Below, piece by piece: positions 1 to 11,200 of a stretch of DNA of 64,000 bases; positions within the stretch are counted from its first letter, which is position 1, and the number at the start of each line of letters is the position of its first letter. The position numbers and the translations under genes were made by a program. Where the stretch lies: positions 174,600,310-174,664,309 of the forward strand of contig CP136064.1 of assembly GCA_032622095.1 (NCBI GenBank), given 5' to 3'. The notes below the pieces were generated by a model. It saw nothing but the letters and a program-made list of their open reading frames with translations. It had not been told where the DNA came from and made no database searches. The DNA comes from Siphonodentalium dalli. Taxonomy: Eukaryota > Mollusca > Scaphopoda > Gadilida > Siphonodentaliidae.

Positions 1-1260
1 TCAAAATTTAATCCATTAGCACTGGCCACAGGTCGTACTTTTCGTCTGATCATCATGAAATTTGTCATGGATGATAATATTGACATGTAGATGGGAACGA
101 GTAATTTTGGGGTCATTCGGCCAAAAAACATGGTCGCCAGCAGCCATCTTGGATTTTACTCTTTGTATGACTAAATCCTTTAGCACGGGCTACAGGTTGT
201 ACCTTTAGTCTGATCATCATAAAATTTGTCATGAATGTTAATAATGACATGTAGATGGGAACGAGTCGTTTTGGGGTCATTCGGCCAAAAAATATGGCCG
301 CCAGCAGCCATCTTTGATTTTACTCTTTGAATGACTAAATCCTTTAGCACGGGCTACAGGTCGTACCTTTAGTCTGATCATCATAAAATTTGTCATGGCT
401 GTTGAAATTGGAATGTAGATGGGAACGAGTCATTTTGGGGTCATTCGGACAAAAAACATGGCCGCCAGCGGCCATCTTGGATTTCAAAATTTAATCCATT
501 AGCGCAGGCCACATGTCGTACTGTTCGTCTGGTCATCATGAAATTTGTCATGGATGTTAATATTGACATATAGATGGGAACGAGTAATTTTGGGGTCATT
601 CGGCCAAAAAACATGGCCGCCAGCAGCCATCTTGGATTTTACTCTTTGTATGACTAAATTCTTTAGCACAGGCTACAGCTCGTACCTTTACTCTGATCAT
701 CATAAAATTTGTCATGGATGTTAACAATGACATGTAGATGGGAACGACTCATTTTGGGGTCATTCGTCTGAAAACATGGCCGCCAGCAGCCATCTTGGAT
801 TTTACTCTTTGTATGACTAAATTCTTTAGCACGGGCTACATGTCGTACCTTTAGTCTGATCATCATAAAATTTGTCATGAATGTTAATAATGACGTGTAG
901 ATGGGAACTAGTCATTTTGGGGTCATTCGGTCAAATAACATGGCCGCCAGCAGCCATCTTGGATTTTACTCTTTGTATGACTAAATTCTTTAGCATGGGC
1001 TACAGGTCGTACCTTTAGTCTGATCGTCATAAAATTTGTCATGGATGTTAACGATGACATGTAGATGGGAACGACTCATTTTGGGGTCATTCGGCCGAAA
1101 ACATGGCCACCAGCAGCCATCTTGGATTTTTACTTTTCTCTTCATGTCTATAAACTAGTATTAGACATTCAACTTTCCACATTCCTAATCGCTCCATTGA
1201 CTGTAATACATTAAATTATTCCCTTTCCAAGTTGAGCTACGGTGTCATTGACACTTTCAT
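1..1260 (+). repeat. Helentron-like satellite element, family A (3' part)
   Basis: Seven tandem units are visible, marked by the phrase CATCTTGGATTTTACTC or a variant at spacings of 155-164 bp. Two subtypes occur: one runs on with TTTCAAAATTTAATCC, the other with TTTACTCTTTGTATGAC. The array ends in an arm AAGTTGAGCT, a small hairpin AGTGTCATTGACACT and the tail TTCAT, the same end as the copies at 7267, 10768 and 13949. The 5' end lies before the window. Short ORFs inside are repeat translations, not genes. The non-autonomous Helentron (HINE, 'pearl'-type) assignment is inference from architecture. Confidence 0.75.
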
Positions 1261-1267
1261 TTATAAT

Positions 1268-1700
1268 TTTCTGTATGAGGGTACCTTCATGGTGTAATCA
1301 ACTCCTCCTACAGTTTTCATCCTAGAGATTTGAAACTTCAGAATATTGTTTCCAATATATTGAAGATGTGCAACATGTATATAGATGACGGAAAAAATAT
1401 TTTTTGACAGAGTTATTAACCTTTTTCGACTTAGAAAATTTCAACATTTTTAATAATCTTCTGTATTAGAGTACCTTCGTGGTGTAATCAACTCCTCCTA
1501 CAGTTTTGATTGTAGATATTTGAAACTTCAGAGTATTGTTACCTAGAATATTGGAGATGTGCAACCTGTATACATATATATAGATGACGGAAAAATGATT
1601 TTTTACGGAGTTATTAACCTTTTTTCGACATTTTTTTTTATTTCTTCCACAAAGCGGCATCGACTTGCCACGTTTTTGCGGGGACACTCTGGTCAGCTGA
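1268..1700. repeat. Truncated tandem-core repeat, period about 190 bp
   Basis: The phrase GGTGTAATCAACTCCTCCTA occurs twice, at 1291 and 1481, within a direct duplication of about 190 bp. The units contain the ACGGAGTTATTAACCTTTTT-type phrase also found in the cores of the other satellite-bearing elements here. No terminal structures were found, so this is probably a decayed member of that class. Confidence 0.5.
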
Positions 1701-2408
1701 CCTTTTATTTATTTATTTATTGTATAAGCACTATTTTTATCCATTTTATTTCACCCCTGTGTGGTCCCTCACATGTTTGTAGTCTAAAACTTTGATCATG
1801 TTCCAGCATGAAGTAAACAACAGGACCATAGTAGTCAGTGCCTCAAGCAGAAGTCTTCTAAAAGCAGGAGGATGAATTAATGAACACCGTAGCATTCAAT
1901 TTAGTTTTCCTCTTATGTCACGATATTACCATAAATGTTGAGAGTGACATTAAACCCCATTATAAACTAACTAACTGAAAGGCTACCGTGATGTGCCTAC
2001 TTCAGAATTGATGTAGGTAAACATTATATATAGGTTACCAGTAATAACCTTTGATAATTACATGGATCACTTCATTTGTTGTAGTATTTTGCCATCGGTT
2101 TCCAAAAGGCTAATGTATTTAAATAGGATAATTGCAAAAGGGCTTGAAGTTAACGTTGAGTGTAGGCAATGTCACTATAAAGTTCCCAATATTTAATGAT
2201 ATTTCCTACTCAAAATGCATTTAGATTGATATTTTTCACCGAGATGTATTAGATATATAAATTGTAAGTAATAATCTCGGTATCCTAATATAATTAAACA
2301 ATTTGAAGGCATCATGCTGAATCACTAACTGTTCAAAATCATGAAGCAATATATGAGTTTGTGAATTCACATGATGCTTTTATACTATAATTACATATAC
2401 CTTATTAA
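1701..2408. other. AT-rich stretch without a recognisable gene
   Basis: No exon with convincing splice sites and no recognisable protein was seen. It may be intronic to the forkhead gene whose exons begin at 5174, but that depends on sequence upstream of the window. Confidence 0.4.
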
Positions 2409-2412
2409 TTAA

Positions 2413-2854
2413 AGGCCCACTTAATTTTCGAACCACCAGATCACATTATATACAACATATTCCATATTATATACCATTTGAAAGGGGAAGCTCCAAAACA
2501 TTGTATTATCAACTGATCCGATCGAATAAACAGGGAACATATTGTTTTTGTCAAGGTACTGACGTGTGTTCTGTGATTAATTTTGATCCAGACTGTACTA
2601 TAAAGTCTATTATTCTCAATGGAAAGGGAATAACTCTATCTCTTATTTGTATTCTGATGCATTCTGGGTTGACAAGGGGGAATTCTTGGAATGAATCAGA
2701 GAATCTCTATCACTCGGTGGACACTCCAAGGCCACAGCTGTTCCATATTTTAGTGGAATATATATATTTTTGGTTCCTCTTCCAAATGGTATATAATATG
2801 GGATATGTTGTGTATACATAATGTAATCTGGTCATTCGAAAATTAAGTGGGCCT
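2413..2854. mobile_element. TTAA-flanked MITE, family AGGCCCACTT (copy 1)
   Basis: The terminal inverted repeats read AGGCCCACTTAATTTTCGA on the left and its complement on the right. Both ends abut TTAA (2409-2412 and 2855-2858), which looks like a TTAA target duplication as made by piggyBac and Kolobok transposases. The interior has no transposase; the 106-codon ORF in it is fortuitous. A second copy at 53447 has the same ends but an expanded internal tandem array. Confidence 0.8.
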
Positions 2855-2859
2855 TTAAT

Positions 2860-3530
2860 TACCAAATATGAATGATAAACAGTCATGGGGAGGGGGAACT
2901 TGGGCCATGTTAGAAGCTTTTAGTGAATACGTTGAGAATGTCATAAATAATAATCAATTCATTTCACAAGAGGAAAAAGCTCAATTTGTAGTATTGAGAT
3001 GTTACTATTCTGCAGTTGGAATGTGTATGACTGGGACAAAAGAGGCTCAATTTTTTTTTAATGAAATCCACCTTCCCATCTCAATTGTCTGATCTATCAT
3101 TCTATAGATTTGCTTATAATTATCATACAACAATTCTATAGTTGTCAGTGTAAACTTGAAGGTCAATACAATTTAATTGTTTTTTACTGAATTGATTCTC
3201 TCATTGATTGATCAGTTATTCATTTAGAGAGGTGTTTTAATAATACAAGTGCAGAAGACATACATGTATTTCTGTAGGATTTCTAGTCAGTCGTTTGGAG
3301 GGAATGTTCAGACATTAGGGAGGTTTAGTTTGTAAAACTTCAAACTTTAATTGCTATAGAAATATTCTTGGCGTGAAAGCACCTGGTGATATACCTGCGT
3401 GAAAACTTGACGTATGCCGATAAGTTGCTTGCTAACAAATTTAATGCTTATTAAGATTCATGTCTCAAAAGTAAACTTCATGTCCTTTCATAAGTGATTT
3501 TGGGTGGATAAATGTATCTTACACTTGGTT
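2860..3530. other. Stretch without a recognisable gene
   Basis: The ORF beginning at 2868 has no usable splice context and its translation resembles no family I know. Nothing else is supported here. Confidence 0.35.
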
Positions 3531-3534
3531 GTCT

Positions 3535-3685
3535 TGTAAACTCTTTCATGATGGGAGATGCGCTGGTGCAGCATTGATCAAAGATTCCTGTGCCAGTGTT
3601 TCCTCTTATATATGCGAGTCTCTCGTAGGCAGCCTCACATATTTAAGAGAATGTACCATTGACCATTTACGAGCATGTACCATTG
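3535..3685. mobile_element. Fragment of CCCTTTCATGACTGGAGC MITE
   Basis: It starts with a degenerate CTCTTTCATGATGGGAGA, followed by the CTGGTGCAGCATT and CTCTTATATATGCGAGTCTC phrases of the family seen complete at 18419, 27661, 35753 and 39068. The right half is missing, possibly cut off by the foldback element that begins at 3691. Confidence 0.6.
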
Positions 3686-3690
3686 ACTTC

Positions 3691-4565
3691 AAGTCTGAAT
3701 TTAGCGTGCCTGACATTTGCAGAATGAGGTCCCAGAGGGTGAATTTAGTGACGCTACCCTGCATGGCAGGCTAGCATCACCAAATTCACCTGTTTGGGAC
3801 CTCATTCTGCTTCAGCCTCATCTTCTGAGAAGTCTCAACTTAACATTGTTCAAGGCTTAAAATTCGTATGAGAATCAGTATGTCTGCTTTGTTATATAAA
3901 GACATCATATCATAGCTACGGGATTAGACCAGGGTTTTTTTTTCAATTGATTAACAGTAAATTTTTCAAAATTGAAAGCTATACATGTAAAATAAATATT
4001 GCAATTCTCCAATCCTGTCCTGTTACATTCACATCAACTCATGAAGATACAGGGAGAGGGTAAACTTTTAAAAGATATTACTGTTGAGAAATTGACTCAT
4101 TGTATTGAATTTTCAAAATTTACCTGGGAGATGGCCTTCAAACGATCTCTAACATGGATCGAGTAATACAAAATATCCCCCTGTCAACCAACTTGTAGTA
4201 TAATCAGTATTTTATTTTGATTCTCGTACCCTCAAACTTGTGAATCAGCTTTGATTCTCGCAAAAATGGATAGATTGTAAGGCATGTTGTTTTTAGTAAC
4301 TTTTTCCCTTTGTTCAGTTTCTATATCCCCTAATTTGCAGAAGATAAATTGCATAATTGATGTGACTAATGGGTGAACATCACCAACTTCAACTGGGGAA
4401 CTTCAATCTGATCACAGGTCTCCCATAGTAGTTGAGGCCAAAGTAGAATGAGATCCCCAGAGGGTGGATTTGGTGAAGCTAGCCCACTATGCAGGATAGT
4501 GTCACTAAATTCACCCTCATGGGGACCTCATTCTGCAAATGTCAGACACACTAAATTCAGACTTG
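3691..4565. mobile_element. Foldback element with palindromic ends (copy 1)
   Basis: The outer arms AAGTCTGAATTTAG and CTAAATTCAGACTT are inverted. Just inside each arm is a palindrome of about 95 bp (near 3719-3812 and 4446-4548) built from GCAGAATGAGGTCCC, a GAATTTAGTG core and the complement. Each end can therefore form its own hairpin as well as pair with the other end. There is no coding capacity. Copies lie at 21500 and 23948. Confidence 0.7.
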
Positions 4566-5173
4566 ATTGACTTTGATACATACATTATTTATCTAGTTCA
4601 ACTATTGCTAGTGCTTGATACGATGCGATACGATTTATTTGCATAAACACCAATAAAGGCAGTATGCTAACAATACAATTCATAATAAAACAAACAATTA
4701 CATGTGAACATGGCATGTCTAGCTATAGGTATTTTATTGTGTGATGGCAAGCATAATATTCATGTTATGATATGTGTTTGATTTAATATTATTTGCTGAA
4801 TTTGTGTTGTTTGCCTTTTAAGGAACCAAAAAGTTTGATGATAAAGTTATTGATGGTCCTGTCTGATTTTTGTCCATATGCAGGGGAGGAAATGTGCCTA
4901 CTTATATCGAATATATTATCAGCTTTCGTAAAAAATTTCAAGCAACAGTAAGAAAAGTGTATTTATTTGACAAGAAACAGCTTTTTTATACCGCTATGTA
5001 TATATGTCATACCCGGTATGAAATTCAGCCCCATGTACGCCCTGTCATTTGAAACACAAACATTTTTAGGCCCCGTAGCATTTTCAAAACCGGAAGCCTG
5101 ATACATGTGTTGATATACATGTATTTCATTCCAAATAATTTCAATTATTAATGATTTTCTCTCTATTTTTCAG

Positions 5174-5273
5174 CCTCCTACCCCAGCATCATTTGTAGAC
5201 AGCAATCCTTCATTTGAGGATTTAAGTGCTTCTATCAAGAGTCTATATAAGTCAGTTTTTGAGAACAACCAGG
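5174..5273 (+). CDS. FOXJ3-like: FOXJ2/3-like exon A
   Basis: A pyrimidine-rich TATTTTTCAG acceptor precedes the exon and GTATGT follows. It encodes 33 residues beginning PPTPASFVDS and containing SIKSLYKSVF, and leaves one base (G) for the next codon. The incoming phase 0 is assumed, since the preceding exon was not found. Confidence 0.75.
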
Positions 5274-8200
5274 GTATGTGCAAGGTTTATTGTTAAATCG
5301 TGCCTTATTTTTATATCTCATAAAATTTTACAAAGCATTTTTCACAAAATATGTTAATATGCTAACTTGAATTGATTTGTTCTTGAAGGACCTATATTAT
5401 ATTTTATCTGCCACCATAGATCTACTTCTACTGCCTACTTAAAGCCTGCTTAATAAATGTTACATTTGTTACATCAACGTTGCTTTATTACAGGGTTCAT
5501 ACGCGAGTCTGGAATCCTGAAAAAGTTATGGAATTCAAAAATTTCGATTCAATACCCTTGAAAAGTCTGGAAAATGGGACCTTTTTTCACCCTACTATGG
5601 GAAAAGTCTTGAAAATAAGCTACCCCGAGATTCAAGGTCTTGAAAAGTCATGGAATATCCCCAAGGCCGAGTTCTTGGGTAAATAAATGTAAGCTTGCGG
5701 TACCATCTCTGTAGTCATAGTTGAACTACACGTTTTATGGAATGTCGAAACACCAATTGTCTCCCTTACCGGAACTCCAGTTTGGCCGCTAAATAATTCA
5801 GAATTTGACCTAAATAGTAATAGTAAACAAATATGCCTGGAAACTGTGTCTTCCGTGACAAATGGGTCACGGATATGTGGTTTGAAGCATGGATAGATCG
5901 GGTACCAGAGAACCAGATGAAGGCGAAATGCCAACTGGGTGTTAAATCCAGAAAGTTAATAGATATTGCCAACATGGGCGAAGCGGCACTCATCAGCCAC
6001 GCTAAATCAAAAACTCACATGGATGGCATAACAACCATGAAAAGTAACGGCACGAAGAGGGCAGATTTTCAGCTTAATTAGTTAAATGCATCTTTGCAGA
6101 TAAAGGGCTCATTTTAACTACCGTATATGTGTGCTCTGTTTAAACAACCTGGAATTTATATATTGGTCTTCCTCATTGTTTAGCTAGGTTCGAGGTATGG
6201 AAAAGTAATGGAATTTTTTCACTGAAAAGTCTTGGAAAATTTGTCCGAAAGTCTTGAAAAAGTATGGAAAAGTTATGGAATTTTACTCTCAGCTAGATGT
6301 ATGGACCCTGTATTAGGTAAATGTTGTTTTATTATACTCCCAACACCGAAGGAAATGGTGGGTATACTGGATTACATGCATCCAACCTCCATCTGTCCGT
6401 CCGTCTGTCAAGCCATCCTTTCGGGCAGATATCTCAACCCCTGGTTGTCAAATCTCAAATGAAATTTGGTTTGACGTTCACAACTATGAGCACATCAATT
6501 GAGTGTTCAATCGTTTTGTTTGGACTTTCCATTCTAGAGTTATTCATCTAAATGTTTATATGATCTGGAAATGTTTTTTTTTGTCAATCCGAACAGATAT
6601 CTCCACCACCGGTTGTTGGATCTCAATGAAATTTGGAATGGATGATCACTACTTATGAGGACATTCAGTGGAGTGTTTATTTGTTTTGTTCAGGTTTTCC
6701 GTCTAGAGTTATTCATCTTTGTTATAAGGTAATGTTTGTGTTTTGTCCATCTGAGCCGATATCACAGCCACAGTTTGTTGGATTTCAATGAAATCTGTTA
6801 TGGATGTTTACCACTATCAAGACATTCAATAGAGTGTTCAATTGTTTGGTTCAGGTTTTCCATTCTAGAGTTATTCATCTTTGTTTATCTGAAATTGTTG
6901 ATTATTTTTGTATGACTGCCTGAGTATCTCAGCCAAGGGTATATGACCACACTAGGCCGTGTACCACCGGTGACAGCCTAGCTCTTTGTTATGTTACTAC
7001 TACTACTTTCATGACATAATTATATATGCAAATTGTGCAGGTTACTTGGGACAATGTCGACTAATGTAAATTACACATGTGATTTGGAACTTTTCTCATC
7101 CCTAATTCAGGAACCAGCCTGGAGGGTGACTTGATAGAATCTTCTCCCTAAAATGTGCCACTTCTCCCTATTTTTGTCCCCTTTGTTGTTTTACAAACAT
7201 TCATAGAATTTATATTATTTCACATGAACCCACATTGAAGGCCTTTGGTTCATTTAATTCATTTTTAGCTCAACTTTACTTTGTAAAGTTTGAGCTATTG
7301 CCATGGCTTTGTCGTCCGTCGTCTGTGTGTGCGTATGTACGTGATGCGTCAACAATACAGGCTACAGGTCGTACCTTTGATCGGATCATTATGAAATTTG
7401 TCATAGCTGTTGACATCAACATTTAGACTGGAAAACATGACCACCAGCAGCCATCTTGGATTTTACTCTTTGTATGACTAAATCCTTTAGCACGGGCTAC
7501 AGGTCGTACTTTTAGTCTGATCATCATAAAATTTGTCATGGATGTTAACAATGACATGTAGATGGGAACGAGTCATTTTGGGGTCATTCGGCCAAAAAAC
7601 ACGGCCGCCAGCAGCCATCTTGGATTTTACTCTGTGTATGACTAAATCCTTTACTGCTTATTTTTTACACTCCTTTTTAATCTCTCTATTCATTGCTCAT
7701 CACACAAAAATTACCTTCTTTACAGAGTTGAGCTACAGTGTCATTGACACTTTCATAGTGATGTTCTTATTCGCTATAATGGTTTTATAAATGGGCTCTT
7801 GTGTTGCATAATACTTATTGGAACTTAGAAAGGTGATGTTGAGGTGTGAATTGGAACTTCAGCCATTGCTCCCTGATAACAATCCACTTATCCATTATAA
7901 CCAAACAGGGAGAAATATATTCTCCCAATTATAAGCCTCTAGGCTGGTTCCTACCCTAATGCACAGCAGTTGATACAAAATGGGGAAAACAGGAAATGTT
8001 TTGTTTTGTTCTGAAACATCTATAAACTATTAGGACAAGTTAAGTTTCAAACAAGGATCACTTGGATTCATAACTATAATGGCGTCATTGACAAAAAGAT
8101 GAAACCTTTTGGAACTTTTCGTACACAAAGTTAAAGTTTTGAGCAATGGATAATTATATAATGTAGCTATTAAATTCTGTCACTAAACTGTTTATGTATG

Positions 8201-11200
8201 CTCGGGGGAGTTGGCCTCTATATTGGACTTGGCAGATCCTTGACCAATAGTTGATCAAGTCCCCCCTCACAGATATAAACAGCTTAAGCGAAGACATTAG
8301 CTACTTATTTTAGATGAAACAGTATTTGACTCCTCTTAACCTTTCTATACTAAATACTCAATGATGAGTGGTTACCTTAGGAAATGTTCATATAATTAGT
8401 TCAACAAATGACCTATAACAAACAACCATTGAATATGAATCATTCTGCTCTTGTATCATCTGTTTTTTTTCTTTTATTACCTGAAATTCCCTACAAATGA
8501 ATAATAGACTGTTCCAATGTTTACTTTTATAAATGAATGGGAGAATCCATTCAGAATAAACAGGGGTAAAGCCCTTCCACAAGGTGCATAACATGAGTAT
8601 CCTCAAATAAAAAACACATCCTTTGCATAGTGCCATTAAGTTTAGCAAATTAGTTATTTTTTGTTGACCGAAAGCTATATAAATATAAGAATGAATACAA
8701 TATTGGTGTGGCTTATTGAGAAATATGCTGTTGGTTTTCCTTAAGTCACACTTAGTGTGAAAGCTTAAATGAAACCAAGACCTAGCTTCGCAGTGGGTAA
8801 ATGTGCAAAATTACGTTAAAGTTATAAAAGTCTGTAAAAACACCACAACTAAGAAGAACACAAAGATATAGATACACTTTGTTCTTAATTAATTATTTTA
8901 AGTTCTCCAATAACATCATTTCGCTTTTTTAAACCCATTGTTCTGTAAACAAAACTGTTACAGTGATGTGTCAACAAATACAGGTATCACTAATTGTGTA
9001 GTAAGGCCACAGGAAGTTGATTCTCTGTTTCTCAGACACTTTTTTTCCCAAAGCAGGCAGGCAGGCAGATTTTTATATTTATTTTTTATGGCCAAAATTT
9101 ACCGGCAGGCAGGTTTTTATTACCATATTTTATGACCAAAATTTCCCGGCAGGCAGGTTTTTATTTGTTTATCAAAGTGTTAACAAAGTTTTTTCCAATA
9201 ATGTCGACACTATCCTTGCTGAAACCAATTTTTTTTTCTTCCAAATATTCTAGAAATTTTTTGGTGAGTTCATGGATTTATTTATGGATTTGTCCAACTT
9301 TGGAAGCTGGGTAGTCTTTTCCATAAGTACACTGAATGCAGACTTCGTTGGTGCATCCGCACTGGTAGTTGCACGTTGACAAGTACTTGAAGTATTGGTG
9401 GTCACCGTGATTTTAAAATAAAATCCAAAAATGTCTGCAACTTGTGTGGCTTTCAGTTCAGGTGAGACGAAATCGAAGTCTGATGTTTTGTTTTTTCCAA
9501 CAGAAATGGATTTGATGCTTCCGCCGTGTTGGGACGTTATCCGTTCCGATAAATTCCGACATGTTTCATCGATCTCAACACTCACTATAGTCCAGGGGAT
9601 AACATATTTGTTGCCGTCCCACACGGAAACATTCAGAATTGCAACCATTGTTCTAGCGGAAGTAGATCGGGCGCGTTCGATTAAGATTCCGGACATCGGC
9701 TTGTTCGATCTATTAAAAGATTGGGAGATAGAGTTGCGCCTCTTTACCCACACCTGTTAACAATGGTCGATTGCGAACTTCACGGATTGCGAGCGGCGGG
9801 ATGGATTATACTTTTTATTTTTGGTAGGCTATAAAAAGTACACAGCGGCGTATTTTTTCGGGGGGGCGGCGGTGTCTGAGAAACAGAGAATCAACTTCCT
9901 ATGCCCTAAGTTAAAATATTTTTTTGTCTGAATTTATTTTTCAATGCTTTGACCTTTTCCATTGGTAAATGTCAAGTTTAGATTGTACTTTGGTATGTTA
10001 TTGGAATATTTTGACATTGATCGGTAATGCCACTGTAATAGTAATGTTTACATAACAATGGTTTCAATATGTGCATCTTGTTATTGGAGAGCTATTAGTA
10101 ATGAAAATTAGAACAAAGATGATATATGTTTAAATGTACTTTTTGATGATAGTTGTTACAGACTTTTAAGAAAATTTATCTTGTATCATATGAAACCACT
10201 TTGATTACATTGGGTCCCTTTAAAAGCTGACTTTCCCATATTTCTCATGCTACAAAGAAGTTTAAAACACTGGGGTATTCAGATTTGCATAGCAGTTAAT
10301 CTTGCTCAAAGAAATAAAAAAATTTATTTTTCATATCCAATTTGGCAAGGTGCCCATGTTTATGAATTACAGGTATCGGGTACATGTATTGCTGATGTTG
10401 GCAGAATCATTTTAGTATGTTTTGTTAATTATTAATTCACTTCGAATTAAGGAATAAATATTTAAATTTTATCAGTAAGGAGAGGTGTTGTGCAGAAGAT
10501 GTTATTTGCATATTTAAATATTTCAGCCTTTATTTGATATATTTACATGTATTTACATATGACATATTCCATCCGATGTAGTTATCTGTCATCATTTTCT
10601 CTCATATGCTTCTACATGTACCAGTATAATTATCTAGTGCATTGACCACCCTCTAGTGCACCTTGCTTGTAGCAACTTAAAAGTTGAATCAATAACACGT
10701 TTCAAGTTCTGAAGGCGTAAAAGTATATTATTCTCTAGTGGCTAAATCATAGCTGAAATACATTTTTAGCTCAACTTACTTTGTAAGTTTGAGCTATTGC
10801 CATGGGTTGGCATCCGTCATCCGTGTGTGTGTGTCCGTGTGTGCGTCAACAATTTCCTTTGGCGCGGGCTACAGGTCATACCTTTGGTCTGATCATTATG
10901 AAATTTGTCATGAATGTTGACATTGACATGTAGATGGGAACGAGTCATTTTTGGGTCATTCGGCCAAAAAACATGGCCGCTGGTGACCATCTTGGATTTC
11001 AAAATTAAATCCATTGGCGTGGGCTACAGGCCGTACTATTCGTGTGATAATCATAAAACTTGTCATGAATGTTGAAATTTATATGTAGATGTGAACGAGT
11101 CATTTTAGGATCATTTCAGCCAGAAAATATGGCCGCCAGCAGCCATCTTGGATTTTACTCTTTGCATGACTAAATTTTTTGGCATAGGCTACAGGTCGTA

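Larger units (their letters stand above)
9005..9906. mobile_element. Small Harbinger-like element, TSD TAA
   Basis: The 902-bp element has inverted ends of about 35 bp: left GGCCACAGGAAGTTGATTCT, right the complement of GGGCATAGGAAGTTGATTCT, both continuing through CTGTTTCTCAGACAC. It is flanked by TAA at 9002-9004 and 9907-9909. A TWA 3-bp duplication plus a GGG/GGC start is the PIF/Harbinger signature. It carries no DDE transposase but does carry a 167-codon ORF on the minus strand. Confidence 0.78.
8795..10219. mobile_element. TTAA-flanked element, GGGTCCCTTTAA end, interrupted by Harbinger-like insertion
   Basis: The right end GGGTCCCT abuts TTAA (10220-10223). The interior shares CAAAACTGTTACAGTGA, CAATGCTTTGACC and TTATTGGAGAG-like phrases with the copies at 26075, 28653 and (reversed) 51003. 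Comparison with 51003 shows the sequence is broken by the insertion at 9005-9906. The left boundary is approximate. Confidence 0.55.

Noticed and set aside
1-1130. Possible CRISPR-like regular repeat
   Set aside because: Units of 155-164 bp are contiguous tandem repeats without unique spacers, in a eukaryotic intron-rich context.
2501-2821. 106-codon ORF
   Set aside because: Lies wholly within the 2413-2854 MITE and has no recognisable protein.
4822-4863. Possible extra FOXJ2/3 exon after TTTTAAG
   Set aside because: The donor GTCTGA is poor and the coding match is not recognisable; exon A does not need it for phase.
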